Positions 8,039 to 16,850 of a stretch of DNA of 64,000 bases are shown piece by piece. Location: positions 1-64,000 of the forward strand of contig JBLHSG010000001.1 in assembly GCA_047626725.1 (NCBI GenBank). Direction: 5' to 3'. The position numbers and the translations under genes were made by a program. The notes under the pieces are model-generated. The model saw only the letters and a list, made by a program, of their open reading frames with translations. It did not search any database and was not told where the DNA came from. Source of the DNA: Ascidiaceihabitans sp034111945 (lineage in GTDB: Bacteria; Pseudomonadota; Alphaproteobacteria; Rhodobacterales; Rhodobacteraceae). How positions within the stretch are numbered: position 1 is the first letter of the stretch; each line of letters begins with the position of its first letter.

Positions 8039-8835
8039 CGCCTGCCGATCACGCCCAAGCCGCGGACGATTTGTTAGCTGCTGAACAGTCGGGCACGCAA
8101 ATTGGCCTGCTGTCTGTACGCCATCCCGACATCACGATGGATGACGCCTATGCCGTCCAAAACGCGATTTGCGAGGCCAAGTTAAAGGCAGGGCAAAAGG
8201 TGATCGGCTGGAAGATCGGCCTGACGTCAAAAGCGATGCAGAATGCGCTGAATATCGACATTCCAGACAGCGGTATTCTGTTCGATGATATGCAGTTTGA
8301 AACCGGTGCCACGGTTCCTAAGGGGCGTTTTATCCAGCCTCGGATTGAGACAGAAATCGCGTTTGTTATGAAGTCTTCTGTTGGGGGTGAAAACGTCACG
8401 CGCGCGGATGTTATTGCTGCGACAGACTATGTTTCGCCGGCTATCGAAATTCTAGACACGCGCATTTTGCGGGCCGATCCTGTGACTGGAAAAACCCGCG
8501 TCGTTTTTGACACGATCAGCGACAACGCAGCAAACGCAGGTATCGTGATGGGCGCAGAACGGCACGCTATCGACGCGTTTGATTTGCGTTGGGTGGGGGC
8601 AATGGCATTGCGAAATGGCGAGGTCGAAGAAACCGGCCTTGGCGCTGGTGTCTTGAATGACCCGGTTCAAAGCGTCGTTTGGTTGGCCCGCAGAATGGCA
8701 CAATACGGTCAGAAAATCGAAGCAGGGCAGGTGATCTTGTCCGGCAGTTTTATACGCCCAGTCGAATGCCCGTCGGGCACAAAAATTGACGCAGATTTTG
8801 GCTCCTTTGGATCAGCCAAAATCACGTTTGCGTAG
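8035..8835 (+). CDS. hpaH: 2-oxo-hept-4-ene-1,7-dioate hydratase
   Basis: A 266-residue protein of the hydratase/decarboxylase branch of the FAH superfamily (MhpD/HpaH/DmpH). Visible marks are GWKIGLTSKAMQ, the acidic metal site PRIETEIAFVM, and the late SGSFIRPVECPSGTKIDADFGSFG segment, which is characteristic. It adds water to 2-oxohept-4-ene-1,7-dioate, giving the substrate for the aldolase HpaI. Its ATG overlaps the hpaG stop (ATGA), implying translational coupling. No hpaI aldolase or hpaF isomerase follows, so the last steps must be encoded elsewhere. Confidence 0.88.
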   Translation: MTPADHAQAADDLLAAEQSGTQIGLLSVRHPDITMDDAYAVQNAICEAKLKAGQKVIGWKIGLTSKAMQNALNIDIPDSGILFDDMQFETGATVPKGRFIQPRIETEIAFVMKSSVGGENVTRADVIAATDYVSPAIEILDTRILRADPVTGKTRVVFDTISDNAANAGIVMGAERHAIDAFDLRWVGAMALRNGEVEETGLGAGVLNDPVQSVVWLARRMAQYGQKIEAGQVILSGSFIRPVECPSGTKIDADFGSFGSAKITFA

Positions 8836-8872
8836 GTTGCCGATGCTGACACTTTGGTGAATAGTCGGGCTT

Positions 8873-11800
8873 ATGACCTTTCGCATTTTTTCCGACGCCA
8901 ACCGCCCTGTCCACATGGGCGGGTATCCTTGTGAACTGCTAGCACGGCAGGCTGATATGCCCGACCTTTCAAGCGTTCCACCCATGCAGCAATTGTTGTT
9001 TGAACGACCCGATGCGCCGCAGTCGATCATTAATGCGATGCGCGAACATCAGGCGATGCTTGACGCGATCCGTGATGGTCTGGTCAACAAGGCCCGCGCA
9101 GAAACGCCCGATGATCTAAACGACCGCGCGCACCATCTAAAAGGGTTCGCGCATTTTTCGGATGCTGCTGTTGTCGGCATTTGTAAGCTGCCTCAGACCG
9201 CTGTTCTGGATGCGCCGTTTTTGAACCCAGACATTGATCGTCTGGCGCATGATTTGAAAACCCGCCAAACCAAAACGCTCGCCTCTGGGATCGATATGAT
9301 CATGGCGGACCTCAAGGAATCAATGGAGGCACCGGCCACCACAATTGACGATCACACGCATGCATTGGTGTTGTTATACGAGAACCCGCGCGATCCGGAA
9401 TTGGATGAAGTCGGCTGTGACTGGATCCAAAATGCGCAGGACCATCGCGCGTGTTTAATGGCGTCCGAGGCGGCGATTGTTTTGGCAAACTATCTACGGC
9501 TTTTGGGCTACGATTCCCGGGGGCATACGGGGGCCACATCGGACGTTGATTTGGGGCAACTGGCCGTTGCGGCGGGCCTTGCCACAGTCGAGGACGGCGT
9601 GCTGGTGCACCCCTATATTGGCACGCGTTTTGGCATTGCTGCGATCACAACGACCTTTGATATGGCGATAGACCTGCCGCTGGTTCCCCTACGCGATCAG
9701 CCCAAATCGACTCATGGAATTGCATGGAAATTGGGCAAGGGGTTTGCGAAAAACGCATTCAACGCGGTGCCATTTGCCAAGCGTCGGTTTGTCGATGGCG
9801 CGCACCCGTTCGAAGACCTCAAGCGCGTCGATGACCCGACAACTTACATCGATGAACCACGTGTTGTGCGTGTGCCAAAGCGTGCTGATTTGTTCGCGCG
9901 TGCGCAATTCGGGGACATGGGCAAGACACTGCAAAACGGTGCCAGAGGTGGGCATTATGTGCGCAAAGCGGCCCCTTCATCTGCACAACGCCGGGCCTTG
10001 GGTGCGTTTGTTTTGTTACAAGACGGGGAGGCGGGCGCGTCGCAAACGAAGCTTGATCCGACTGATGCTGCGAACCTGATCAAAGCCACCAGTTACTTCC
10101 TTGGGGCCGACGCTGTGGGCATTTCGCGCTGCCCCGATTGGGCGTGGTATTCACACGACGCCACCGGCACCCCGATCGATCCGCCGCATGATCAGGCGAT
10201 CTCGCTTATTATCGATCAAGGCTATGAAACCATGGAAGGATCGTCGGGGGATGACTGGATCGGCGTTGCCCAATCCATGCGCGCCTATTTGCGGTTTTCC
10301 TTGGTGGGCGGTGTCATTGCCAAACAAATTCGCAACCTTGGTTACAAGGCCAAAGCGCACACCGTGATGGACGGCGAGGTCCTGCAGCCGCCGCTGCTTT
10401 TGCTAAGTGGTTTGGGCGAGGTGTCGCGTATTGGCGAAGTCATTTTGAACCCCTATTTAGGTCCGCGCCTAAAATCTGGTGCGGTCACAACAGACCTGCC
10501 GATGACCCACGACAAGCCGATCGATTTCGGACTGCAAAGCTTTTGTGAGTCCTGCAATAAATGCGCGCGCGAATGTCCATCTGGTGCGATTACGGCAGGT
10601 CCCAAACTGATGTTCAATGGCTATGAAATTTGGAAATCTGACAGCCAGAAATGTGCCACTTACCGGATCACGACGCCGGGTGGTGCGATGTGCGGTCGGT
10701 GCATGAAAACCTGCCCGTGGAACCTTGAGGGGATATTCAAAGAAAAGCCGTTTCGTTGGGCTGCGATGAATTTTCCCAAGGCCGCACCGATCCTTGCAAA
10801 ACTGGATGACGCGGTTGGAAACGGGTCGCTTAATCCGGTCAAAAAATGGTGGTGGGATCTAGAGCTGGAAGACGACGGCGGCTATCGCCCCACAAAGGTT
10901 CCGGTCAACGCGCGGTCGCTGCAAACTGATCTGGATGTGCGGTACGAAGATCAGACATTGGCCGTTTACCCCGCCCCCTTGGCACCGCATCCCTACCCCT
11001 ATCCTGACCCGATGGATCGCGAGGCCGGGATCGAAGCGTATCAAGCATTGATCACCGCAGAGGAATACAAATCGCGTCTTGCGTCGGGCGATTTGGGGGA
11101 TGCGTTGCACACGTATTCCGCCGACACGGACAGCCCCGTAATTCATGTCGAAATCACCCTGGCCGAGGTCATGGGAACCGGTCTGACAAAGTATGAATTC
11201 CGTCCCGTCGGTGGCGGTGATCTGCCGGAATGGCAGGCTGGTGCACATTTGGATATTGTCGTTGCGCCAGAGTTTTTGCGCCAATATTCGATGTCGGGCG
11301 ACCCTGCTGATCGGTCAAAATATCAGATCGGCGTTCTTCTCGAGGACGAAGGTCGCGGTGGTTCAAAGCTGCTGCACCGTATCTTTAATGAGGGGCGCAA
11401 GATCTTTATTTCCAAGCCCATCAACCATTTTCCGCTGGACGCACACGCGCCGTTTTCCTTGCTTATGGGGGGCGGTATCGGGATCACGCCAATGATCGCG
11501 ATGGCGCATGAATTGCACAAAGCGGGCCGTGATTTTGCGCTGCACTATTCGGGGCGTTCACGCAGCATGATGGGGTACCTTGGTGACCTTGTCGCGGTGC
11601 CTTGGGCGGACAAAATCCATCTGCACATAACGGACGAAGACACGCGCGCGCCATTGGATCACATCATGGCAGGGGCCAAACCAGATTGGCACGTCTACAC
11701 CTGTGGTGCGGATCGCTATATGTCGTCGGTGATGGACGCAGCAGAGGCCGCAGGCGTGCCCGAACATGCACGGCACTTGGAATATTTTTCAGTTCCAGAA

Positions 11801-12085
11801 GTTCCTGATTACGTGAACCATGACTTTACGTTGAAGCTGGTCAAATCCGGCAAAATCCTACACGTGCCAGCAGATAAATCCGCGACAGATGTGCTGACAG
11901 AAAACGGGATCAAGGTAGACGTGAAATGTTCAGATGGGATTTGCGGCGTGTGCAAATGTGGTCTGGTTTCCGGCGATGTTGAACATCGTGATTTTGTGCT
12001 GTCCAAGGCGCAACGTACTGACGCAGTTATCCTTTGTCAGTCGCGCGCAGCGCAAAAAGACGGCGTGATCGAGGTTGATCTTTAA
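8873..12085 (+). CDS. self-sufficient reductive dehalogenase (RdhA fused to FMN/NAD(P)H reductase and [2Fe-2S] ferredoxin)
   Basis: A 1070-residue cytoplasmic fusion. Residues ~1-550 are the cobalamin-binding, nitroreductase-like part of a catabolic RdhA, with two similar halves. Two ferredoxin motifs follow: C558-x2-C561-x2-C564-x3-C568-P and C594-x12-C607-x2-C610-x3-C614-P. The CX12CX2CX3CP form is typical of reductive dehalogenases. Residues ~750-960 are a phthalate dioxygenase reductase-like module with an FMN motif RQYSM (803-807) and a nucleotide motif GGGIGITP (866-873). The C-terminus is a plant-type [2Fe-2S] domain (C1019, C1024, C1027, C1055). There is no Tat signal, so it is not a respiratory enzyme. 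Known relatives (BhbA, NpRdhA and the Jhaorihella fusion) remove halogen from ortho-halophenols such as 3,5-dibromo-4-hydroxybenzoate with NADPH. It lies 37 bases after hpaH, which points to a halogenated hydroxyaryl acid. The substrate is inferred. Confidence 0.88.
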   Translation: MTFRIFSDANRPVHMGGYPCELLARQADMPDLSSVPPMQQLLFERPDAPQSIINAMREHQAMLDAIRDGLVNKARAETPDDLNDRAHHLKGFAHFSDAAVVGICKLPQTAVLDAPFLNPDIDRLAHDLKTRQTKTLASGIDMIMADLKESMEAPATTIDDHTHALVLLYENPRDPELDEVGCDWIQNAQDHRACLMASEAAIVLANYLRLLGYDSRGHTGATSDVDLGQLAVAAGLATVEDGVLVHPYIGTRFGIAAITTTFDMAIDLPLVPLRDQPKSTHGIAWKLGKGFAKNAFNAVPFAKRRFVDGAHPFEDLKRVDDPTTYIDEPRVVRVPKRADLFARAQFGDMGKTLQNGARGGHYVRKAAPSSAQRRALGAFVLLQDGEAGASQTKLDPTDAANLIKATSYFLGADAVGISRCPDWAWYSHDATGTPIDPPHDQAISLIIDQGYETMEGSSGDDWIGVAQSMRAYLRFSLVGGVIAKQIRNLGYKAKAHTVMDGEVLQPPLLLLSGLGEVSRIGEVILNPYLGPRLKSGAVTTDLPMTHDKPIDFGLQSFCESCNKCARECPSGAITAGPKLMFNGYEIWKSDSQKCATYRITTPGGAMCGRCMKTCPWNLEGIFKEKPFRWAAMNFPKAAPILAKLDDAVGNGSLNPVKKWWWDLELEDDGGYRPTKVPVNARSLQTDLDVRYEDQTLAVYPAPLAPHPYPYPDPMDREAGIEAYQALITAEEYKSRLASGDLGDALHTYSADTDSPVIHVEITLAEVMGTGLTKYEFRPVGGGDLPEWQAGAHLDIVVAPEFLRQYSMSGDPADRSKYQIGVLLEDEGRGGSKLLHRIFNEGRKIFISKPINHFPLDAHAPFSLLMGGGIGITPMIAMAHELHKAGRDFALHYSGRSRSMMGYLGDLVAVPWADKIHLHITDEDTRAPLDHIMAGAKPDWHVYTCGADRYMSSVMDAAEAAGVPEHARHLEYFSVPEVPDYVNHDFTLKLVKSGKILHVPADKSATDVLTENGIKVDVKCSDGICGVCKCGLVSGDVEHRDFVLSKAQRTDAVILCQSRAAQKDGVIEVDL

Positions 12086-12699
12086 TCGGCAGGATAGGCT
12101 GTCTTGAACGCATCCAGCGCGGCGCATGATTTTTCGACGTGGTTTATGCGCGATAAATCCGAGTAATCAACACCCCAGCGATTGGCGTTATACAGTTGCG
12201 GGATCAGGCAAATATCGGCAAGGGTCGGGGCGTTTCCACAGGCAAACGGGGCTTGGCCATAACTGGTGATTAATGCCTCGAAGGCTTGCAAACCGGGGCG
12301 AATGAAATGACGCATCCATTCGGTTCGTGCAGGTTCTTGACCACCCGTTGCATGCCCGGCAACAGACAGATTGCACACCGGATGTAGATCAACAGCAATG
12401 GCATGTGCGGCAGCTTGAACATGCGCGCGCGCCACTGGATCGTTGGGCAAAAAGTTCAATTTGCGGGTGGTATCAAGGTAGTCCAAAATCGCCAACGATT
12501 GCGTGAACCTGTGCCCATCGATATCCAAAACTGGTACAAAACCTTGCGGATTGCGTGCCAGATGTTCCGCCGAACGATGCGCCTTTTCCAGCAAGTTCAC
12601 CGTTTCAATTCGATACGCAATGCCCGCCAAATTCAGGGCAATCCGCACACGATAACTGGCCGACGATTTCGGGTAATCCCATAAAACAGTCTCGTTCAT
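12082..12699 (-). CDS. maiA: maleylacetoacetate isomerase (zeta-class GST)
   Basis: A 205-residue zeta-class glutathione transferase. The N-terminal signature SSASYRVRIALNLAG corresponds to the SSCSxRVRIAL motif that defines maleylacetoacetate isomerase. NPQGFVPVLDIDG and TQSLAILDYLD form the glutathione site. The C-terminal PTLADICLIPQLYNANR is also typical. It isomerises maleylacetoacetate to fumarylacetoacetate between HmgA and FahA. The ATG at 12699 overlaps the upstream stop (ATGA). The gene ends tail-to-tail with the dehalogenase gene, sharing 4 bases, so no terminator separates them. Confidence 0.9.
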   Translation of the reverse strand: MNETVLWDYPKSSASYRVRIALNLAGIAYRIETVNLLEKAHRSAEHLARNPQGFVPVLDIDGHRFTQSLAILDYLDTTRKLNFLPNDPVARAHVQAAAHAIAVDLHPVCNLSVAGHATGGQEPARTEWMRHFIRPGLQAFEALITSYGQAPFACGNAPTLADICLIPQLYNANRWGVDYSDLSRINHVEKSCAALDAFKTAYPAD

Positions 12700-12881
12700 T
12701 TTGCGGCCTCCAGTGCGGCGCGCAAGATGTCGCGGTCGCCAATTTGGTTGCATAGAACCAGAATAAGCCGCGCATTGAATGCCTCGCTTTGACCCTTGGT
12801 TAGGCCGTAATGTGCGTTCAGTAACTCGTCATAAAACCCGTCGGGATCAGTGATGTTCGGGTCAAGGTTCAAAGACATCAT
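12696..12881 (-). CDS. small DUF2783-type protein
   Basis: A 61-residue acidic, helical protein (LDPNITDPDGFYDELLNAHYGL...). Small proteins of this kind, which I recall as DUF2783, are encoded next to MhpA-like flavin monooxygenases in alpha- and betaproteobacteria. It overlaps the monooxygenase stop by 4 bases upstream and the maiA start by 4 bases downstream, so all three are probably translated as a unit. No catalytic motif is visible. It may be an accessory subunit of the monooxygenase, which is inference from context only. Confidence 0.7.
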   Translation of the reverse strand: MMSLNLDPNITDPDGFYDELLNAHYGLTKGQSEAFNARLILVLCNQIGDRDILRAALEAAK

Positions 12882-14503
12882 AGTCCCTTTCCGATAGCTG
12901 TTTGGATCGCCGCAGCAACGGCATCTGGATCGTAATCAGCCCAACGCGCAACGACATGTTGGTCCGGTCGGATCAGGTAAATCGCGTGTGGTGCATCGCC
13001 CAAATAGCGCGCGCTGATGTGGGCGTTTGGTTTTGAAATATGCACGACTTTTGTTTGGATGCCGTCAAATGTGACAGGTTTGGGTATGTCGCCGCCTAAT
13101 GCTAAAAGGGTGAATTCACCGCCCAATTGATCCAGTAGAAATTCGTCCTGATCGGGTGCATCAGTACATGGTTTTCCGGGGCGTGAAGTGGCGGGGCCAT
13201 CCAATGCGTCTTGGCCAAATAACGCGAATCCATCATAGCTGCAGGGCACGGACAGGCGACCAGAATTGACCAGGGGTCGGGCAAAGGCATGTGTGCTGGC
13301 CAATGCCAAAACAGCATCGCGAAACGTTCTGCTGACATCAGTTTTTGGTGTCATAAAATCCGTGGCGCGTGACGAATTCAGAATGTTTTCGTCGGCCCCG
13401 TGTTCGCGTTCAATGGCATAGGAATCCAGCAGCGTTTCGGGTGCCAACCCTTTTAGAACGAGGTCAAGCTTCCAGCCCAAGTTGTCGGCGTCTTGCACGC
13501 CGGAATTGGCCCCACGTGCACCAAAAGGCGAGACTTGATGCGCGCTGTCACCGGCGAATAAAACAGGTCCGTGACGAAATTTTTCCATGCGGCGGCATTG
13601 GAATGTGTAGATGGATGTCCATTCCAATTCATAGTCGGGAATGTATCCGGATTGGCTGGATAACATTGCATCAACGCGGGTGCGAATGCGGTCTGGGTCC
13701 AGTTCTTTGGCGCGGTCAATGTCCCAGCCCAATTGGAAATCGATGCGCCAAATGTCGTCAGGTTGTTTGTGCAGCAAAGCAGATTGACCGGCCCCTTCGA
13801 AGGGGGGCTCAAACCAAAACCAGCGTTCTGTCGGGAAATCGGCCTTCATTTTGACGTCAGCGATCAGGAAATTATCCTCGAATACGCGCCCGTCAAACGA
13901 CAGGCCCATCATATCGCGCAAGGGCGATCGGGCACCGTCGCAGGCAATCAAATATTCCGCTTCGATCTGGTAGGGGCCGTCCGGTGTATCGACGTCTAAA
14001 ACTGAATAGGTGTCGTGAACCTCTAGCCCCGAAACCTGATTGCGGCCGCGTATTTCGATAGGTGCGCCTGCGGATTGTGCCAGACGGATCGCATCCACAA
14101 GATAGCGTTCGAAATAGGGCTGCTGCAGGTTGATGAAGGCAGGATTCCGGTGCCCGTCTTCGGGGCTTAGGTTGAAATCAAACAGCTTGCCGTTACCATG
14201 AAAAACACGCCCCACGTTCCAAACAACGCCTTTTTCGATCATCGGGGCACTGGCCCCAAGGCGGTTGGCGATATCAAGGGTGCGTTTGGCAAAACAGATC
14301 GCGCGGCTACCACTGCCCGCCCCATCGTGGTCATCGAGCACTAAAACCTGCGTACCCTTTTGGCCAAGATCAAGCGCGAGCGCGAGGCCCACCGGCCCAC
14401 CGCCCACAATCACAACCGGATGGCGGGCAGGGGGTAAATCCTGCGCCGCTACCTTTTCATAAGGGTAGAGTTTGAATGCGGTTTCGTAGCGGATTGCGAC
14501 CAT
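12878..14503 (-). CDS. FAD-dependent aromatic monooxygenase, MhpA-like
   Basis: A 541-residue group A flavin monooxygenase. FAD Rossmann motif GGGPVGLALALDLG is at about residues 34-47, and the conserved LFAGDSAHQVSPFGARGANSG around residue 316 binds FAD and NAD(P)H. The C-terminal thioredoxin-like domain fits the long MhpA/PheA subfamily. It hydroxylates a phenol ring using NAD(P)H and O2. Located between hmgA-fahA and maiA, with no hydroxyphenylpyruvate dioxygenase nearby, it most plausibly makes homogentisate or gentisate from a monohydroxylated aryl acid such as 3-hydroxyphenylacetate. That is an inference. The stop overlaps the DUF2783 start (ATGA). Confidence 0.8.
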   Translation of the reverse strand: MVAIRYETAFKLYPYEKVAAQDLPPARHPVVIVGGGPVGLALALDLGQKGTQVLVLDDHDGAGSGSRAICFAKRTLDIANRLGASAPMIEKGVVWNVGRVFHGNGKLFDFNLSPEDGHRNPAFINLQQPYFERYLVDAIRLAQSAGAPIEIRGRNQVSGLEVHDTYSVLDVDTPDGPYQIEAEYLIACDGARSPLRDMMGLSFDGRVFEDNFLIADVKMKADFPTERWFWFEPPFEGAGQSALLHKQPDDIWRIDFQLGWDIDRAKELDPDRIRTRVDAMLSSQSGYIPDYELEWTSIYTFQCRRMEKFRHGPVLFAGDSAHQVSPFGARGANSGVQDADNLGWKLDLVLKGLAPETLLDSYAIEREHGADENILNSSRATDFMTPKTDVSRTFRDAVLALASTHAFARPLVNSGRLSVPCSYDGFALFGQDALDGPATSRPGKPCTDAPDQDEFLLDQLGGEFTLLALGGDIPKPVTFDGIQTKVVHISKPNAHISARYLGDAPHAIYLIRPDQHVVARWADYDPDAVAAAIQTAIGKGL

Positions 14504-14528
14504 TTTTGGCCCTCTCTAATTCGTGTCT

Positions 14529-15479
14529 TTATCCCTGCAATTCAGCCCACATTTCCAGATCGCGTTTGTCGGTCCAAATGCGTGGGTGGTCGATGCCGCG
14601 GGCCTCGTCGTAGGCGCGTGATACGTTGAAGGGCAGGCAGTGTTCGTAGATTGCGTAGTCCTTGAACTTGGGATCACAGCTGGCGCGCACGGCGTCCCAC
14701 GCGTCTTTTAGCGATCCGTTTCGTGCCGCGACGCGGGCGGCTGGCGCGTAGGTGCTGTCGACAAAATCACGGGTGGATTCGATGGCGCGTTCGACCGCAT
14801 CTTTGCCGACCAATGCGTCGCCGCGACCGGGCGCGATGGCGTCCACATCAAAGGATGCGATGTTGTCTAACGTGTGGCCCCACTCGTTGAAATACCCGTC
14901 GCCGCAATAGCAGGCCGAGTGGTCCTCGACGATGTCGCCCGTGAACATGACGTTTTCGTCTGGTACATGAATGACGATGTCGCCTGCCGTGTGCGCGCGC
15001 CCGACGTGCATTAAATCAATGCGGCGGTTGCCCAAATAGACGGTCATGGCGTCGTTAAATGTTTGCGTCGGATAGGTCAGGCCGGGGATGCTTTCGTAAC
15101 CTTCGAACAGGCGTGGAAAACGTTGGAATTCGCTGTCCCAGTCTTCTTGTCCGCGTTCCATCACCATGCCGCGCGCCGCCTCGCCCATGATGATTTGTTC
15201 GGCCCCATAGGCAGATGCCCCCAACACGCGCACGGCGTGATAGTGGGTCAGAACCACGTGGCTGATCGGCTTGTCGGTGATTGTGCGCACCTTTTCGATG
15301 ACCTTGTTGGCCAATCGCGGTGTCGCCTGTGCCTCGACAATCATGACGCTGTCGTCGCCAATAATGACGCCGGAATTCGGGTCACCTTCGGCTGTGAATG
15401 CCCATAGGTCTTTGCCGATTTCGTCGAACGTGATTTTCTTTTCGGTCATGTCGCCTTGGGATGCGAATGCTTTGGCCAT
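14529..15479 (-). CDS. metallo-beta-lactamase-fold protein with altered metal motif
   Basis: 316 residues with the MBL fold. It has an N-terminal beta region with VMIVEAQATP, the first motif as VVLTHYHAVRVLGAS, then VGRAHTAGDIVIHVPDENVMFTGDIVEDH, which supplies the third His and bridging Asp. The canonical HxHxDH is replaced by HYHAVR, so the Asp and third His of motif 1 are missing. At most one metal site can be complete. Relatives are annotated as SoxH/quinoprotein-relay hydrolases. It lies between the monooxygenase and fahA in the homogentisate operon. It could be a lactonase or thioesterase for a by-product, but no role is established. An alternative start is the ATG ten codons in (15449). 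Confidence 0.75.
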   Translation of the reverse strand: MAKAFASQGDMTEKKITFDEIGKDLWAFTAEGDPNSGVIIGDDSVMIVEAQATPRLANKVIEKVRTITDKPISHVVLTHYHAVRVLGASAYGAEQIIMGEAARGMVMERGQEDWDSEFQRFPRLFEGYESIPGLTYPTQTFNDAMTVYLGNRRIDLMHVGRAHTAGDIVIHVPDENVMFTGDIVEDHSACYCGDGYFNEWGHTLDNIASFDVDAIAPGRGDALVGKDAVERAIESTRDFVDSTYAPAARVAARNGSLKDAWDAVRASCDPKFKDYAIYEHCLPFNVSRAYDEARGIDHPRIWTDKRDLEMWAELQG

Positions 15480-15545
15480 TTTGATTTCCTTTGTGCACGG
15501 GGGTCAGGTTGGACCCTCCGGAGAGTGTTTTTTGATCAGAACAAA

Positions 15546-16799
15546 TTAGGGGTGTTTCACAGCGGGAAGGATTTTACCGGTGCAGTCGCCAAATCCGATC
15601 TGGAAACCGTCGCCAATCGCCGCGCCGCGCAACGTCAACGTATCGCCGTCTTCGATGAACGTGCGGGTTTCACCGGTGTCGAGGGTGAAGGGTTCGCGCC
15701 CCGCCCAGCTGACTTCCATAAGTGACCCGTATTCGGATTTGTCCGGTCCGGAAATGGTGCCCGATCCCAACAAATCGCCCGCGTTCATCGCGCAACCACC
15801 GATGGCGTGGTGGCACAGCTGTTCGGCAGCGGAATAGTACATGCGGTTGTAGTTGGTTTTTGTCAGGGCAGTTGCGCGGTCGGCCCCTTCGGGCTGCATC
15901 AGAACCTCGAGTTCGATGTTGTAGAGCCCGTCCATAGTTCCGTTAAGGTATGGCAGCAGTTCCTTTTCACGTGGTGGTGTCGGGGCGCGAAAGGGGTCCA
16001 AGGCGGCAGAGGTTACGATCCATGGGGAAATGGATGTGCCAAATGCCTTGCCCTGAAAAGGGCCCAACGGTTGGTATTCCCACCCTTGGATATCACGCGC
16101 AGACCAGTCGTTTAGCAGCACGTATCCAAAAATCATTTCGTCGGCTTCATCGACGGTAATTGGCTGACCCAATTTAGACGGCGTGCCGACAATTGCGCCC
16201 ATTTCCAATTCGATATCCAGACGTTTGGACGGACCAAAACTGGGCATATCCGCGTCGGGTGCTTTGGTTTGTCCGTTGGGGCGGTGCAAGTCTGTGCCGG
16301 ACACCACAACCGATGATGCGCGCCCGTTGTATCCGATCGGAATGTGCAACCAGTTGGCCGGCAAATCCGGTGATCCACGCAGGATCGCGCCCATGTTTGC
16401 AGCGTGTTGGCGGCCCGCATAAAAGTCGGTGTATTCCGAGACAAGCAGCGGCATGTGCAATTGCGCATCGTCCAGTTTCACAAGGTGCGGTTCGACCAGT
16501 TTTTGATCGGCGGCACCCTCGGATAACAGTTCGATCAGGCGGGCGCGCAAGTTGGCCCAAACCTCTGGGCCCAGTTCCATAACATCGTTCCAGAATGGCA
16601 AATCAAACGCGCCATCTTCGTCGATGTCGATCAATCCTGCATCCTCAGCGGCGGCCATATCCAGGATCATATTCCCGATCGCAACACCGCAACGCGGATC
16701 AGTGCCGGACGTCGAAAACACCCCATACGGCAGGTTGTTCAGCGGAAAGGGCGTTTGGTCGGAATTTGCTGAAGTGATCCAGCTTTTCATCAGTGGCAT
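15546..16799 (-). CDS. fahA: fumarylacetoacetase
   Basis: 417 residues, the usual length for fumarylacetoacetate hydrolase. It has an N-terminal SH3-like domain (FPLNNLPYGVFS) and the catalytic FAH domain. The metal site is around YTDFYAGRQHAANMG and LDIELEMGAIVG, and the closing CHHAIGGCAMNAGDLLGSGTISGP matches the eukaryotic-type enzyme. It cleaves fumarylacetoacetate to fumarate and acetoacetate, the last step after HmgA and MaiA. The ATG at 16799 is chosen over one 15 codons upstream because AGGA lies seven bases before it and homology starts here. It lies 51 bases after hmgA. Confidence 0.92.
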   Translation of the reverse strand: MPLMKSWITSANSDQTPFPLNNLPYGVFSTSGTDPRCGVAIGNMILDMAAAEDAGLIDIDEDGAFDLPFWNDVMELGPEVWANLRARLIELLSEGAADQKLVEPHLVKLDDAQLHMPLLVSEYTDFYAGRQHAANMGAILRGSPDLPANWLHIPIGYNGRASSVVVSGTDLHRPNGQTKAPDADMPSFGPSKRLDIELEMGAIVGTPSKLGQPITVDEADEMIFGYVLLNDWSARDIQGWEYQPLGPFQGKAFGTSISPWIVTSAALDPFRAPTPPREKELLPYLNGTMDGLYNIELEVLMQPEGADRATALTKTNYNRMYYSAAEQLCHHAIGGCAMNAGDLLGSGTISGPDKSEYGSLMEVSWAGREPFTLDTGETRTFIEDGDTLTLRGAAIGDGFQIGFGDCTGKILPAVKHP

Positions 16800-16850
16800 A
16801 TGGTGTCCTAATTTGTGATGCGCGTAAGGTGGATCTTGATCCACCGTTGG

